From: Pseudomonas sp. J452
GTDB taxonomy: Bacteria; Pseudomonadota; Gammaproteobacteria; Pseudomonadales; Pseudomonadaceae
Reading direction: 5' to 3'
Length of the DNA: 64,000 nt
Assembly (NCBI RefSeq): GCF_024666525.1
Contig: NZ_CP088294.1
Location: forward strand, 558,001 to 622,000
This document shows positions 1-9,173 of the stretch, one piece after another. The notes beneath the pieces are model-generated. The model was not told the origin of the DNA, searched no databases, and worked only from the letters and a program-made list of their open reading frames with translations. The position numbers and the translations under genes are program-made. Every line of letters begins with the position of its first letter. Position 1 is the stretch's first letter.

Positions 1-953
1 GACGCGCCCTTGACCAGGTTGTCGATGGCCGACAGCACCACCACCAGTTCGCCCCCCTGCGGCCGGTGCACGGCGATACGGCAGACGTTGGCACCGCGCA
101 CACTGCGGGTTTCCGGATGGCTGCCAGCCGGCATCACGTCGACGAAAGGCTCGTTGGCATAGCGCTTCTCGAACAGCGCCTGCAGGTCCACGCCGCGATC
201 GACAACCGTCGCGTACAGGGTGGCGTGAATACCGCGGATCATCGGCGCCAGGTGCGGCACGAAGGTCAGGCCGACCGGGCCGCCAGCGGCGCGGCGCAGG
301 CCCTGACTGATCTCCGGCAGATGCCGGTGGCCCTTGACCGAGTAGGCCATCATGCTTTCGCTGGTCTCGCAGAGCAGCGAGCCCACCTTGGCGCCACGCC
401 CGGCGCCGCTGACGCCGGAGGCGCAGTTGGCGATCAGGCGGCTGGGATCGGCCAGGCTGGCTTCCAGCAGTGGCAGTAGACCGAGCTGGGTAGCCGTCGG
501 GTAGCAGCCGGGGACGGCGATCAGGCGCGCGCCCTTGATGGCTTCCCGATTGACTTCCGGCAGGCCGTAGACCGCCTCGGGCAGCAGATCAGGCGCACCA
601 TGGGGCTGGCCGTACCAGTGCGCCCACTCCTCGGCATCCTGCAGACGGAAGTCGGCGGACAGGTCGATCACCTTGGTGCCGGCGTCGAGCAACTCGCCCG
701 CCAGGGCATGGGCCACGCCATGCGGGGTGGCGAAGAACACCACGTCACAGGCACCCAGGGTGGCCACGTCCGGCACACTGAAGGCCAGGTTGTCGTAGTG
801 GCCGCGCAGGTTCGGGTACATGTCGGCAACCTTCACCCCGGCCTCGGAGCGCGAGGTGATGACGGCCACTTCAGCCTGTGGATGCTGGGCCAGCAGGCGC
901 AGCAACTCTACCCCGGTGTAGCCTGTGCCGCCGACGATACCGACCTTGACCAT
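1..953 (-). CDS. argC: N-acetyl-gamma-glutamyl-phosphate reductase, 3' end cut by window edge
   Basis: NADPH-dependent reduction of N-acetylglutamyl phosphate to the semialdehyde in arginine biosynthesis (cytosol). The ATG at 953 opens [20 protein letters not shown], a Rossmann GGTGYTG motif. The catalytic cysteine lies in VPGCYPT (Cys150), followed by conserved EISQGL and the C-terminal AIDNLVKG. About 317 codons are present; the family is usually about 344 residues, so only the last ~27 lie beyond the left edge. It is divergent from hemJ with ~136 bp between the starts. Identification is firm from motifs and synteny. Confidence 0.96.
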   Translation of the reverse strand, partial: MVKVGIVGGTGYTGVELLRLLAQHPQAEVAVITSRSEAGVKVADMYPNLRGHYDNLAFSVPDVATLGACDVVFFATPHGVAHALAGELLDAGTKVIDLSADFRLQDAEEWAHWYGQPHGAPDLLPEAVYGLPEVNREAIKGARLIAVPGCYPTATQLGLLPLLEASLADPSRLIANCASGVSGAGRGAKVGSLLCETSESMMAYSVKGHRHLPEISQGLRRAAGGPVGLTFVPHLAPMIRGIHATLYATVVDRGVDLQALFEKRYANEPFVDVMPAGSHPETRSVRGANVCRIAVHRPQGGELVVVLSAIDNLVKGA

Positions 954-1089
954 CACTCAACCCTCGAAGCCAACCCAGAAAGGCTGCCGATGATAAAGCC
1001 CGCCGGGGCTGCGGCCAACCTCGAGGGTGACGTATGGACAGCGCTTTCTCTACTATCGGCAGTATTCAGTCGCTGTCGGGAAGCATTCG

Positions 1090-1515
1090 ATGCTCTATCT
1101 CTGGGTCAAAGCCCTACACATCATCGCCTTGGTCTGCTGGTTTGCCGGGCTGTTCTACCTGCCCCGGCTGTTCGTCTACCACGCCATGAGCGAGGACGAG
1201 GCCAGCCAGCAGCGCTTCTGCGTGATGGAGCGCAAGCTGTACCGCGGCATCATGACCCCATCGATGATTGCCACCGTGCTGTTCGGTGGCTGGCTGCTCT
1301 ACCTCAACCCGGCCTGGCTGCAGATGGGTTGGCTGCATGCCAAGCTGCTGCTGGTCGCCGTACTGATCGGTTATCACCATGTGTGCGGCGCCCAGCTCAA
1401 ACGCTTTGCGCGCAACGAGAATGCCCGCAGCCACGTGTTCTATCGTTGGTTCAACGAAGCGCCGGTGCTGCTGCTGTTGGCCATTGTCATCTTGGTGGTG
1501 GTCAAACCCTTCTGA
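1090..1515 (+). CDS. hemJ: Protoporphyrinogen IX oxidase HemJ-type membrane protein
   Basis: 141-residue integral membrane protein of the HemJ/UPF0093 family, which oxidises protoporphyrinogen IX in heme synthesis. It begins MLYLWVKALHIIALVCWFAG, with the conserved His in the first helix (KALH) and an arginine in LPRLFVYH; about four hydrophobic helices follow, ending LAIVILVVVKPF. I chose the ATG at 1090 because it gives the family N-terminus. An upstream in-frame ATG at 1027 would add 21 unconserved residues before helix 1. A hairpin terminator follows at 1557. Confidence 0.9.
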   Translation: MLYLWVKALHIIALVCWFAGLFYLPRLFVYHAMSEDEASQQRFCVMERKLYRGIMTPSMIATVLFGGWLLYLNPAWLQMGWLHAKLLLVAVLIGYHHVCGAQLKRFARNENARSHVFYRWFNEAPVLLLLAIVILVVVKPF

Positions 1516-1556
1516 GAACCTGCTTACAATCTGCTGCGCGCCGGCCATACCGCGTT

Positions 1557-1640
1557 AAAAATGGCCTCGGGATGCTCATTTACAGCTCGTAAACTCCGCT
1601 CCCTCGGCCATTTTTGCCTTGCCTGACTCTAGCTCGCGAG
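1557..1640. repeat. Intergenic repeat with bidirectional terminator-like hairpin
   Basis: Outer arms AAAAATGGCC (1557-1566) and GGCCATTTTT (1606-1615) are a perfect 10-bp inverted repeat with T-runs on both strands, so it can terminate hemJ. The loop holds a core (1572-1599) with its own TTTAC/GTAAA stem. That core recurs nearly identically inverted at 4659-4686 and diverged at 9924-9949. The tail CTCTAGCTCGCGAG (1627-1640) recurs inverted at 37403-37416 and partly at 9978-9988. Confidence 0.75.
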
Positions 1641-1690
1641 ATCGTAAACAGGCTCCACGCCACCCAGGCATAACAACAAGAGGAAACCCC

Positions 1691-2653
1691 ATGTCCCTGC
1701 CCGCCCTGCTCGACCAACGCCTGCGCCTGCCCGTGGTGGCTGCGCCGATGTTCCTGGTATCGACCCCGCCACTGGTCCTGGCCTGCTGCAACAACGGCGT
1801 GGCAGGCAGCTTTCCCGCCCTCAACCAGCGCGACAGCGGCGGCTTCAAGGCCTGGCTGGAAGAGATCGAGGCCGGCCTGAACGCCGATGCGGCGCCCTAT
1901 GCGGTGAACCTGATCGTGCATGGCAGCAACCCACGCCTGCAGGCCGACCTGGCGATCTGCGTTGAGCACAAGGTACCGCTGGTGATCACCAGCCTGGGCG
2001 CGGTCAAGGAAGTGGTGGATGCCGTACACAGCTACGGCGGCCTGGTGTTCCATGACGTAACCACACGCCGCCATGCGGAGAAAGCCGCCGAAGCCGGGGT
2101 CGACGGGCTGATCGCGGTGGCGGCCGGCGCTGGCGGACATGCCGGGACCTGGAGCCCGTTCGCCCTGATCGCCGAGATCCGCCAGTTCTTCGACAAGACC
2201 CTGCTGCTGGCCGGCTGCCTCAACAATGGCCACGAAATCCTCGCCGCCCAGCTGCTCGGCGCCGACCTGGCCTACCTCGGCAGCCGCTTCATCGCCACCC
2301 GCGAGAGCAATGCCGATGAGGCCTACAAGCAGATGATCCTCGGCGCACGGGCTGCCGACATCGTGCATACCCCGGCAGTCTCCGGGGTACCAGCCAGCTT
2401 CATGCGCCAGAGCCTGGAACTGGCCGGCTATGACCTCAAGCGCCTGCAGGACAAAGGTGACATCAACTACGGCGAGAAGCTCAAGCCGATGGACGAGGAA
2501 GCCAAGGCCTGGAAGACCGTCTGGTCGGCCGGCCAGGGGGTTGGCGGCATCAGCGACGTGCCGACGACGAGCGAGCTGATCGCCCGCCTGGATGACGAGT
2601 ACCGCCGTGCCCAGGGCCAGGCCGGGCAACTGGCACAACGCTGGCCGCGCTGA
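1691..2653 (+). CDS. Nitronate monooxygenase (2-nitropropane dioxygenase family)
   Basis: FMN-dependent TIM-barrel enzyme of about 320 residues that oxidises alkyl nitronates such as propionate 3-nitronate; cytosolic detoxification. The sequence shows APMFLVSTPPLVLACCNNG at the N-terminus, GAGGHAGTWSPF (phosphate/FMN-binding loop, ~res 150-165) and LLAGCLNNGHEILAA followed by GADLAYLGSRFIAT. ATG 1691 is preceded by AGAGGAAA, a good ribosome site; the longer in-frame start at 1619 runs into the upstream repeat and is unlikely. True substrate is unknown. Confidence 0.88.
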   Translation: MSLPALLDQRLRLPVVAAPMFLVSTPPLVLACCNNGVAGSFPALNQRDSGGFKAWLEEIEAGLNADAAPYAVNLIVHGSNPRLQADLAICVEHKVPLVITSLGAVKEVVDAVHSYGGLVFHDVTTRRHAEKAAEAGVDGLIAVAAGAGGHAGTWSPFALIAEIRQFFDKTLLLAGCLNNGHEILAAQLLGADLAYLGSRFIATRESNADEAYKQMILGARAADIVHTPAVSGVPASFMRQSLELAGYDLKRLQDKGDINYGEKLKPMDEEAKAWKTVWSAGQGVGGISDVPTTSELIARLDDEYRRAQGQAGQLAQRWPR

Positions 2654-2739
2654 GCAACAAATTGCGCACGGGGCGCTTGTTCGCCCCCGTTGAAATACTT
2701 AGGCTCAAGGCACCCCAATAAACCGACAGGGACGCACGC

Positions 2740-3750
2740 ATGACCAACGCACGCTACAAGATCGTGTTTACCGGCGAACTAATGCCCGATGCGGCAGCAG
2801 ATACCGTGAAAGACAATCTGGCCCGCCTGTTCAAGAGCGACCGCAGCAAGATTGAAGCCCTGTTCAGTGGTGCGGCCGTGGCGCTCAAGCGCGATCTCAC
2901 GGAAGCCGACGCCGACAAGTACCTGGCAGCGCTGCAACAGGCCGGCGCACGGGTGCACAAGGAAAAGGACCAGACTGCCAACTTGAGCCTGGTGGAAACC
3001 GATGATCATCGCCCGGCCAGCGAGCCTGTAGCAGGTGACGCACGCATGAGCTGCCCCAAGTGCGGCCATGAACAGGCCAAGGCCATCGAGTGCACGGCCT
3101 GCGGCATCGTCATCGAGAAGTACCTGGCACGCCAGGCACAGCTTGCGGAAAACCCGCCGCCCGCGCCGCTCGCCCTAGCGCCCACCGGCGATGTCAGCGA
3201 GGCCTCGCCCTACGCCACGCCCAAGGCGCAGGTCGCTGAACAGCTGCCGGAGTTCGGCGAGCTGAAGGTGTTCAGCGTCAATGGCCGGATCGGCCGTGTG
3301 CGCTACCTGGCCTGGTCGGCAGCGATCTTCTTCGCAGCGCTTGGCCTGTACCTGATCTCAGCACTGGCCATGGCCATTTCCCCAATCGTGGGCGGCATCC
3401 TCATGGCGGCCATCGTTATCCCCGCCGTGGTGGTCAGCGTGCAGATTGGCGTACAGCGCCTGCATGACATTGGCTGGTCCGGCTGGCTACTGCTGGTGAA
3501 CCTGGTACCGGTAGTCGGTGGCGTATTTGCCCTGATCATGCTGGTCGTACCCGGCACGGCCGAGGCCAATCGCTATGGCCCACCGCCGCCGCCGAACAGC
3601 ACCGGCGCCAAGGTCCTGGCATTCACCTGGCTACTGGTACCGATTCTCGGCATCCTCGCCGCCATCGCCATTCCGCAGTACCAGCAGTACACCCAGCGCG
3701 CCGCCGAGGCACAGATGGAAATGCCCAGCGCCGTAGAATCACAGGAATAA
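2740..3750 (+). CDS. DUF805 membrane protein with N-terminal module and zinc ribbon
   Basis: 336 residues with a mosaic layout. Residues 1-80 are a soluble domain opening with MTNARYKIVFTGEL. Around 104-130 is a CxxC...CxxC zinc ribbon (SCPKCGHEQ, ECTACGIVIEKYL). From ~170 comes a DUF805-type region (FSVNGRIGRVRYLAW, then QRLHDIGWSGWLLL) with about four membrane helices. The C-terminal helix and tail (LLVPILGILAAIAIPQYQQY) look like the hydrophobic stem of a type IV pilin. Function unknown; the ribbon could bind metal or a protein partner. Lies 24 bp before the SDR gene. Confidence 0.75.
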   Translation: MTNARYKIVFTGELMPDAAADTVKDNLARLFKSDRSKIEALFSGAAVALKRDLTEADADKYLAALQQAGARVHKEKDQTANLSLVETDDHRPASEPVAGDARMSCPKCGHEQAKAIECTACGIVIEKYLARQAQLAENPPPAPLALAPTGDVSEASPYATPKAQVAEQLPEFGELKVFSVNGRIGRVRYLAWSAAIFFAALGLYLISALAMAISPIVGGILMAAIVIPAVVVSVQIGVQRLHDIGWSGWLLLVNLVPVVGGVFALIMLVVPGTAEANRYGPPPPPNSTGAKVLAFTWLLVPILGILAAIAIPQYQQYTQRAAEAQMEMPSAVESQE

Positions 3751-3774
3751 TCCGCTCACCGACCAGGACGGCCC

Positions 3775-4569
3775 ATGCCCACCTATGCACTGATTACCGG
3801 GGCCTCCAGCGGCCTCGGCCTGGCCTTGGCCGAGGCCCTGGCGCGCAAGGGGCGCAACCTGATCCTGGTGGCCCGTCAGCGTGAGGCACTGGAAAGCCTC
3901 GCCTGCGAGCTGAGCCAGCGCTTCGGCATCGAGGCTCTGTTCCGCGTCTGCGACCTGGCCGAGCCCATGCGCCTGACCGGCCTGATCCAGGAGCTGGAAC
4001 AGGGCGAGCGGCGCATCGATCTGCTGGTGAACAACGCCGGCATCGGCAGCGCCGGCCTGTTCATCGAGCAGGACTGGGGCCGTGAGCAGGAACTGATCGA
4101 ACTCAACATCCTCGCCCTCAGCCGCCTGTGCCACGCCATCGGCAACAGCATGGTGCAGCAAGGTGGCGGGCAGATTCTCAATGTCGCCTCACTGGCGGCC
4201 TTCCAGCCCGGCCCGCTGATGAGCAACTACTTCGCCAGCAAGGCCTATGTGCTGAGCCTGTCAGAAGGTCTGCGCCACGAACTGGCGCCATACGGGGTGA
4301 AAGTCTCGGTGCTGTGCCCGGGCCCGGTGGCCACACCGTTCTTTCGCAACAGCCTGCTGCGCAGCGAACCGCTGGCCAGGCACAAACTGCTGGCCGACCC
4401 GGAAGAAGTGGCGCTGCTGGCGATCCGCGGCCTGGAGAAGAACCGCGCGATCATCATCCCCGGCTGGCGCAACCGCCTGATCCCGCTCCTGCTGCGTCTG
4501 GCGCCACGCGCCCTGGTACGGCATATCACGGCCAAAACCATTCGCCCGCTGCTGCCGCGCCAGGCCTGA
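3775..4569 (+). CDS. Short-chain dehydrogenase/reductase (SDR family)
   Basis: 264-residue classical SDR. The cofactor motif TGASSGLGLALAEAL (TGxxxGxG) is at ~res 8-20, NNAGIG follows the second strand, and the catalytic set is S (NVASLAAF), YFASK (YxxxK). The C-terminus KTIRPLLPRQ is basic and hydrophobic. An Arg after beta-2 (LVARQREAL) favours NADP(H). Substrate cannot be told from sequence. Probably co-transcribed with the DUF805 gene. Confidence 0.9.
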   Translation: MPTYALITGASSGLGLALAEALARKGRNLILVARQREALESLACELSQRFGIEALFRVCDLAEPMRLTGLIQELEQGERRIDLLVNNAGIGSAGLFIEQDWGREQELIELNILALSRLCHAIGNSMVQQGGGQILNVASLAAFQPGPLMSNYFASKAYVLSLSEGLRHELAPYGVKVSVLCPGPVATPFFRNSLLRSEPLARHKLLADPEEVALLAIRGLEKNRAIIIPGWRNRLIPLLLRLAPRALVRHITAKTIRPLLPRQA

Positions 4570-4576
4570 ACTAGCC

Positions 4577-4795
4577 GGCTGTTGAAAAACGTTGGCGAGG
4601 CAGCCAGCGCAAGGCGCTACGTTAGTAACAGCCTCCGGCTGGTCAAAACGGCGAAAAAGCGCAGTTTACGAGCTGTAAATGAGCATTTGATTCGCTTTGC
4701 TCACCCCTCCGGGGCCGCACTAAAGCGCGTTCAGCTTTCAGCTGTGAGCCTGTTTTAAACGCCGCGATGGCAACGCAGGTAGTTTTTCAACTGCC
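4577..4795. repeat. MITE-like 219-bp intergenic element
   Basis: Bounded by 14-bp terminal inverted repeats: GGCTGTTGAAAAAC (4577-4590) and GTTTTTCAACTGCC (4782-4795), one mismatch apart. It holds no open frame of note. Its interior (4659-4686) is an inverted near-identical copy of the repeat core at 1572-1599. CTAGCCGG occurs just outside on both sides (4571-4578 and 4798-4805), a possible target duplication, and the right-hand copy supplies the stop codon of the ATPase gene. It separates two convergent genes. Confidence 0.65.
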
Positions 4796-4797
4796 TG

Positions 4798-6285
4798 CTA
4801 GCCGGCGTTGACCGTACGCCCAGCAGCCCAGGCGCGCAGCGCCTCCAGCTTCTCGGCCATCACCACCGAGAGAGGCGCGGTGCTCTGGATATTGTGCAGC
4901 AGCAAGCCCTGATCCACGCTTTGCTGGCGCGCCTGCGCCGCATACAGGGCACTGACCACCACCTGCTCGATCTCGGCACCGGAGAATCCGGCGCAGGCAG
5001 CCGCCAGCTCGTTCAGGTCGAACAGCTGCGGATCCAGCTCGCGGCGGCGCAGGTGGATGGCGAAGATATCCGCGCGCACTGCCGCATCCGGCAAATCGAC
5101 GAAGAACAGCTCGTCGAAACGGCCCTTGCGCACCAGCTCCGGCGGCAGGCGGTGGATGGCGTTGGCCGTAGCGACCATGAACACTGGCGCCTTGCGCTCG
5201 GCCATCCAGGTCAGCAGGGTACCCAGCACACGCTGACTGACGCCCTCGTCGTGATCGCCGGCAGACAAGCCTTTCTCCAGCTCGTCCATCCACAGCACGC
5301 AAGGCGCCATCTGCTCGGCCAGCTTGAGTGCCTCGCGTAGGTTGCGTTCGGTTTCGCCGAAGAACTTGTTGTACAGGCTACCGAAATCCAGACGCAGCAA
5401 CGGCAAGCCCCACAAGCCGGCAACCGCCTTGGCCGCCAGGCTCTTGCCGCCACCCTGCACGCCGACCAGCAGCATGCCCTTGGGCATGTCCGGACCTTTG
5501 CCGTTGAGGAAGATGTCCTGGCGCTCGCCCAGCCAGCGCTTGAGGTTGCTCAGGCCGCCGACTTCGGCGAACTGCGCGGTGTCGTATTCGAAGCTGAGCA
5601 CACCCTCCAGGTCGAGCAGCTGGAACTTGGTCTTGTTCAGCTCCGGCAGGTCTTCCTGGGTAATCGCACCGTCGTCGCAGATCACATTGCGCGCCAGGGC
5701 GCGGGCCTCGGCGTGACTCATGCCGCGCAGGTTCTTCACCACCTGCTGCAGGGTGCGGTTGTCGGTGCGTACCCGTGCGCCGCGATTGAGCTCACTCCAG
5801 CGCGTGGCTTCGTCACGGACGATGGCCAGCAGTTCCTCTTCGCTGGGCAGAGCCAGGGTGAAGCGCGCGGCATAGCGCTGCACTTCGGCGGGCAGCTTGA
5901 GGGTGTGGGAAACCAGCACCAGGGTGGGCTTGTGGCTGGCCTCGCTCATGGCGATTTCCTTGAGCAGGCGCACCAGCTTGGGGTTGTCGGCGAGGAACGG
6001 ATGCAGGTCGCACATCACGTACAGGTTGGGCTGCGGGTCATGCTTGATCAGCTTGAGCGCGGTATCCGGCTCGAAGCTCTCGCCAGCACCAGCCGGCTCG
6101 CCACCGAAGCCCAGGCGCTGCAGACCCTCGGTCACCGCCCAGGTGAACAGGCCGAGGCCACGTTTGACCGCCAGGCTGGTGAGCGTCTCCAGCACGCGCT
6201 TTTCGTCCCAGGACTCGATGACCACCAGTTTGACCCTGGAATCGAGCACCAAGCCCAGATCATGAATATCGTTCTTCACCCTCAC
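4798..6285 (-). CDS. AAA+ ATPase, Ycf46/SpoVK-like
   Basis: 495-residue AAA+ protein. The N-terminal half (~1-235) is a divergent ATPase-like domain lacking a good P-loop. The C-terminal half has Walker A GVQGGGKSLAAKA (~274-286), Walker B VLWMDELEKGL, the sensor/Arg-finger stretch VATANAIHRLPPELVRKGRFDELFF, and a helical lid with GFSGAEIEQVV. This architecture matches Ycf46-type ATPases of Pseudomonas and cyanobacteria, whose function is poorly defined. The terminal codons overlap the right flank of the repeat at 4577-4795. Confidence 0.85.
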   Translation of the reverse strand: MRVKNDIHDLGLVLDSRVKLVVIESWDEKRVLETLTSLAVKRGLGLFTWAVTEGLQRLGFGGEPAGAGESFEPDTALKLIKHDPQPNLYVMCDLHPFLADNPKLVRLLKEIAMSEASHKPTLVLVSHTLKLPAEVQRYAARFTLALPSEEELLAIVRDEATRWSELNRGARVRTDNRTLQQVVKNLRGMSHAEARALARNVICDDGAITQEDLPELNKTKFQLLDLEGVLSFEYDTAQFAEVGGLSNLKRWLGERQDIFLNGKGPDMPKGMLLVGVQGGGKSLAAKAVAGLWGLPLLRLDFGSLYNKFFGETERNLREALKLAEQMAPCVLWMDELEKGLSAGDHDEGVSQRVLGTLLTWMAERKAPVFMVATANAIHRLPPELVRKGRFDELFFVDLPDAAVRADIFAIHLRRRELDPQLFDLNELAAACAGFSGAEIEQVVVSALYAAQARQQSVDQGLLLHNIQSTAPLSVVMAEKLEALRAWAAGRTVNAG

Positions 6286-6367
6286 TCCTTGTGACCCCGC
6301 CAGGCTGGCCGGGATAAATACGCGCCATTACACTCGCAGAATACCGAAACCCGCAGGAGGAATACCC

Positions 6368-6706
6368 GTGGACTGTCTGTTCTGCAAGATCGTCGCCGGG
6401 CAAATCCCCGCGCGCAAGATTTACGAAGACGATCAGGTGCTCGCCTTCCACGATATCGGCCCGCAAGCGCCGGTGCATTTCCTGGTGATCCCCAAACGCC
6501 ATATCGCCACCCTCAATGATCTCGGCGAAGACGACCGCCCGCTGGCCGGACATATCCTCTTCACCGCCCAGCGCCTGGCCAGGGAGCTGGGCTGCGCGGA
6601 AGGCTTCCGGGTGGCGATGAACTGCAACGAGCTGGGCGGGCAGACCGTCTACCACATCCATATGCATGTGCTGGGGCAGCGGCAGATGCACTGGCCGCCG
6701 GGTTGA
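6368..6706 (+). CDS. hinT: HIT-family nucleotide hydrolase/transferase (HinT-like)
   Basis: 112-residue histidine-triad protein, a purine nucleoside phosphoramidase family. It shows DCLFCKIVAGQIPA at the N-terminus, FLVIPKRHIATL in the middle, and the triad HIHMHVLG near the C-terminus. The start is GTG at 6368, preceded by a strong AGGAGGAA site; no closer ATG gives the conserved N-terminus. Divergent from the AAA ATPase with ~82 bp between them. Confidence 0.92.
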   Translation: MDCLFCKIVAGQIPARKIYEDDQVLAFHDIGPQAPVHFLVIPKRHIATLNDLGEDDRPLAGHILFTAQRLARELGCAEGFRVAMNCNELGGQTVYHIHMHVLGQRQMHWPPG

Positions 6707-6799
6707 TCGGCAGCCCTCGACTGCGGCCTCTTGTCGCCGGTCATTTTTCTGCCCAAGGGTTCAGGTAAACTGGCCCGCATGCTTTCCGTGGAGGTGGTC

Positions 6800-7447
6800 A
6801 TGACCAGCGAACGCCAGTTTTCCCCCGTTGACCGTCTGTTGATGCAGGCCGATGCCGCCATGCGCACCCTGCTGCCGTTCAGCGGCGCGCCGACGCGACC
6901 GTCGCCGGCCATCGTGCAGAACGAAGCGGCCATGAGCGAAGAAGACACCCGTCATGTGGCAGGGCTGATGCGCATCAACCACACCGGCGAGGTTTGCGCC
7001 CAGGCGCTGTACCAGGGCCAGGCGCTGACCGCCAAGCTGCCGCAGGTGCGCAAGGCCATGGAGCATGCCGCCGATGAAGAAATCGACCACCTGGCCTGGT
7101 GCGAGCAACGCATCCGCGAACTGGGCAGCCATCCCAGCGTGCTCAACCCGCTGTTCTACGGCTTGTCCTTCGGCGTCGGCGCGGTGGCCGGACTGATCAG
7201 CGACAAGGTCAGCCTGGGCTTCGTCGCCGCCACCGAGGATCAGGTGGTCAAGCACCTGGACGAGCACCTGGAGCAGATCCCCCACGACGACGCCAAGACC
7301 CGCGCCATCCTCGAACAGATGCGCGAGGACGAGGAACACCACGCCACCAGCGCCATCGAGGCCGGCGGCCTGCGCTTCCCGGCACCGGTCAAGCTGGGCA
7401 TGAGTCTGCTGTCGAAGGTGATGACCAAGAGCACCTACCGGATATAA
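6800..7447 (+). CDS. coq7: 3-demethoxyubiquinol 3-hydroxylase (Coq7/UbiF-replacing di-iron enzyme)
   Basis: Di-iron carboxylate hydroxylase for the last ring hydroxylation of ubiquinone synthesis; membrane-associated. Iron-ligand motifs are visible: [30 protein letters not shown] (ExxH) and [15 protein letters not shown] (ExxH). I take ATG 6800, preceded by GGAGG at 6790, giving [18 protein letters not shown] and 215 residues, as in other Pseudomonas; the frame is open further upstream. Confidence 0.94.
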   Translation: MTSERQFSPVDRLLMQADAAMRTLLPFSGAPTRPSPAIVQNEAAMSEEDTRHVAGLMRINHTGEVCAQALYQGQALTAKLPQVRKAMEHAADEEIDHLAWCEQRIRELGSHPSVLNPLFYGLSFGVGAVAGLISDKVSLGFVAATEDQVVKHLDEHLEQIPHDDAKTRAILEQMREDEEHHATSAIEAGGLRFPAPVKLGMSLLSKVMTKSTYRI

Positions 7448-7460
7448 AGCTGCAGACATG

Positions 7461-7487
7461 AAAAGGGCGCCAATCGGCGCCCTTTTT
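7461..7487. terminator. Bidirectional rho-independent terminator between coq7 and speD
   Basis: GGGCGCC/GGCGCCC stem (7465-7471 and 7476-7482) flanked by an A-run on the left and a T-run on the right, so it can stop transcripts from both convergent genes. Confidence 0.9.
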
Positions 7488-7500
7488 CGTTGCGGGAAAC

Positions 7501-8295
7501 TCAGCGCGGCATATTGCGCGCGTAGAAGATCTCCAGCATCTCATGACGCACTTTCTCTTCCACCTGCTGGCGCTGCTCGGCGGTCAGGTTGCTGGCCGCG
7601 TCGCCAAACAGGTAGTTGTCCAGCTTGAAGTTCTTCAGCAGCATCTTGGTGTGGAACAGGTTCTCCTGGTACACGTTGACGTCCGTCATCTGGTACGCGT
7701 CCTGGGTGTCGTCGGAGAGGTAGTTCTGGATCGAGTTGATCGCGTGGTCGATGAAGTGCTTCTTGCCTTCCACGTCACGGGTGAAACCGCGCACCCGGTA
7801 GTCGACGGTGACGATGTCCGAGTCGAACTGGTGGATCAGGTAGTTGAGCGCCTTCAGTGGCGAGATCACTCCACAGGTCGACACGTCGATGTCCACGCGG
7901 AAGGTCGCAATGCCCTCGACCGGATGGATTTCCGGGTAGGTGTGTACGGTGATGTGGCTCTTGTCCAGGTGCGCCAGGATGGTCTCCGGCAGCGGCCCTG
8001 GCGACTCCTCGATCTGGCTGGCGGTGGGCTCCACCGGCTGCTCGGAGATCAGGATGGTCACGCTGGCGCCTTGCGGGTCGTAGTCCTGACGGGCGATGTT
8101 CAGGATATTGGCGCCGATGATGTCGACAACATCGGTGAGGATCTGCGTCAGGCGCTCGGCGTCGTACTCGGTGTTGATGTACTGGACGTAGGCCTGCTGG
8201 TCTTCCGGCGTTTCCGCGTAGCAGATGTCATAGATGTTGAAGCTCAAGGTCTTCGTCAGGTTGTTGAACCCGTGGAGCTTGAGTTTGCTTTTCAC
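7501..8295 (-). CDS. speD: S-adenosylmethionine decarboxylase proenzyme
   Basis: Pyruvoyl enzyme making decarboxylated SAM for spermidine synthesis. The self-cleavage site [14 protein letters not shown] is intact (cleavage before Ser113, which becomes the pyruvoyl group), with [18 protein letters not shown] following. The GTG at 8295 gives [18 protein letters not shown] and 264 residues, the usual length of the E. coli-type enzyme; an ATG at 8343 would add 16 unconserved residues. Confidence 0.93.
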   Translation of the reverse strand: MKSKLKLHGFNNLTKTLSFNIYDICYAETPEDQQAYVQYINTEYDAERLTQILTDVVDIIGANILNIARQDYDPQGASVTILISEQPVEPTASQIEESPGPLPETILAHLDKSHITVHTYPEIHPVEGIATFRVDIDVSTCGVISPLKALNYLIHQFDSDIVTVDYRVRGFTRDVEGKKHFIDHAINSIQNYLSDDTQDAYQMTDVNVYQENLFHTKMLLKNFKLDNYLFGDAASNLTAEQRQQVEEKVRHEMLEIFYARNMPR

Positions 8296-8435
8296 CGTTG
8301 GAGATTCTCTTTGTGGATGCGGCTCTGCCGCGTGATCGAGCATGCCCGTCAGCTGCGAACGACTCAGCTGCGTAGGACGGTTAACACCTCTTCGCGATGG
8401 CGATTATGGGTAGAGTTTGGGGCACTGTCCGGCCC

Positions 8436-8496
8436 CGAAAAAGGCCGCGCATTATGCAGAGCGACGGAGTCGACTGCCATAGTTTGCGCGGCCTTT
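8436..8496 (-). terminator. Long-loop terminator for the OsmC-like gene
   Basis: Perfect 12-bp inverted repeat (8440-8451 with 8485-8496, AAAGGCCGCGCA type) around a ~33-nt loop. Read on the minus strand, the distal arm ends in TTTTT just after the OsmC stop. Confidence 0.6.
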
Positions 8497-8510
8497 ATGA
8501 TGCACGGATG

Positions 8511-8936
8511 TCAGGCACTCAGTTCGATGATTTCATAGTCGTGGGTAATCTCCACGCCGGCCCGGCCAAGCATGATCGAGGCCGAGCAATACTTCTCTGC
8601 CGACAGCTCCACCGCGCGTTTGACCTGGGCTTCCTTGAGACCACGGCCTTTGACCACGAAATGCAGGTGAATCTTGGTGAACACCTTGGGGTCTTCGTCG
8701 GCGCGCTCGGCTTCGAGGAAGGCTTCGCAGCTCTCCACCGGCTGGCGCGACTTCTTGAGGATGCTGACCACATCGAAGTTGCTGCAACCGCCCAGGCCGA
8801 GCAGCACCATCTCCATGGGGCGCACGCCGAGGTTGCGACCACCGGCTTCCGGCGGGCCATCCATCACCACCACGTGGCCGCTGCCGGATTCGCCGAGGAA
8901 CATCGCCTCGCCGGCCCATTGAATGCGCGCTTTCAT
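8511..8936 (-). CDS. OsmC/Ohr-family protein
   Basis: 141 residues of the OsmC fold, a family of Cys-based peroxidases. The first conserved cysteine is in GLGGCSNFDVVSIL (~res 60) and the second in AEKYCSASIMLGRAG (~res 120), the expected pair. Start chosen at ATG 8936 (MKARIQWAGEAMFLGES), matching the family; the longer frame starts in the vfr intergenic region. Closer to the YhfA-like OsmC group than to Ohr itself. Substrate unknown; it sits beside vfr as in PAO1. Confidence 0.87.
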   Translation of the reverse strand: MKARIQWAGEAMFLGESGSGHVVVMDGPPEAGGRNLGVRPMEMVLLGLGGCSNFDVVSILKKSRQPVESCEAFLEAERADEDPKVFTKIHLHFVVKGRGLKEAQVKRAVELSAEKYCSASIMLGRAGVEITHDYEIIELSA

Positions 8937-9173
8937 TGCCAGGACTCCACTGCCAGAAAAGGGCGCGTAGCTTAGCACAGGGCTTTGTGACGCCCGCCTC
9001 AGGCGCAATGGCCGAGTTTAGTGACAGCCAGTGTTAGCTACGTCGCAAATCGGCTTGCCGCACCAGTCTGGTCTGTTAAGCTGGCCGTGGATAACTGGCA
9101 CACTTGTTCAGATAACTAATAAAAAAATCGCCTGTTGGACAAAGGCTTACTCTTTTTTCTTCGGGACTCGAGC

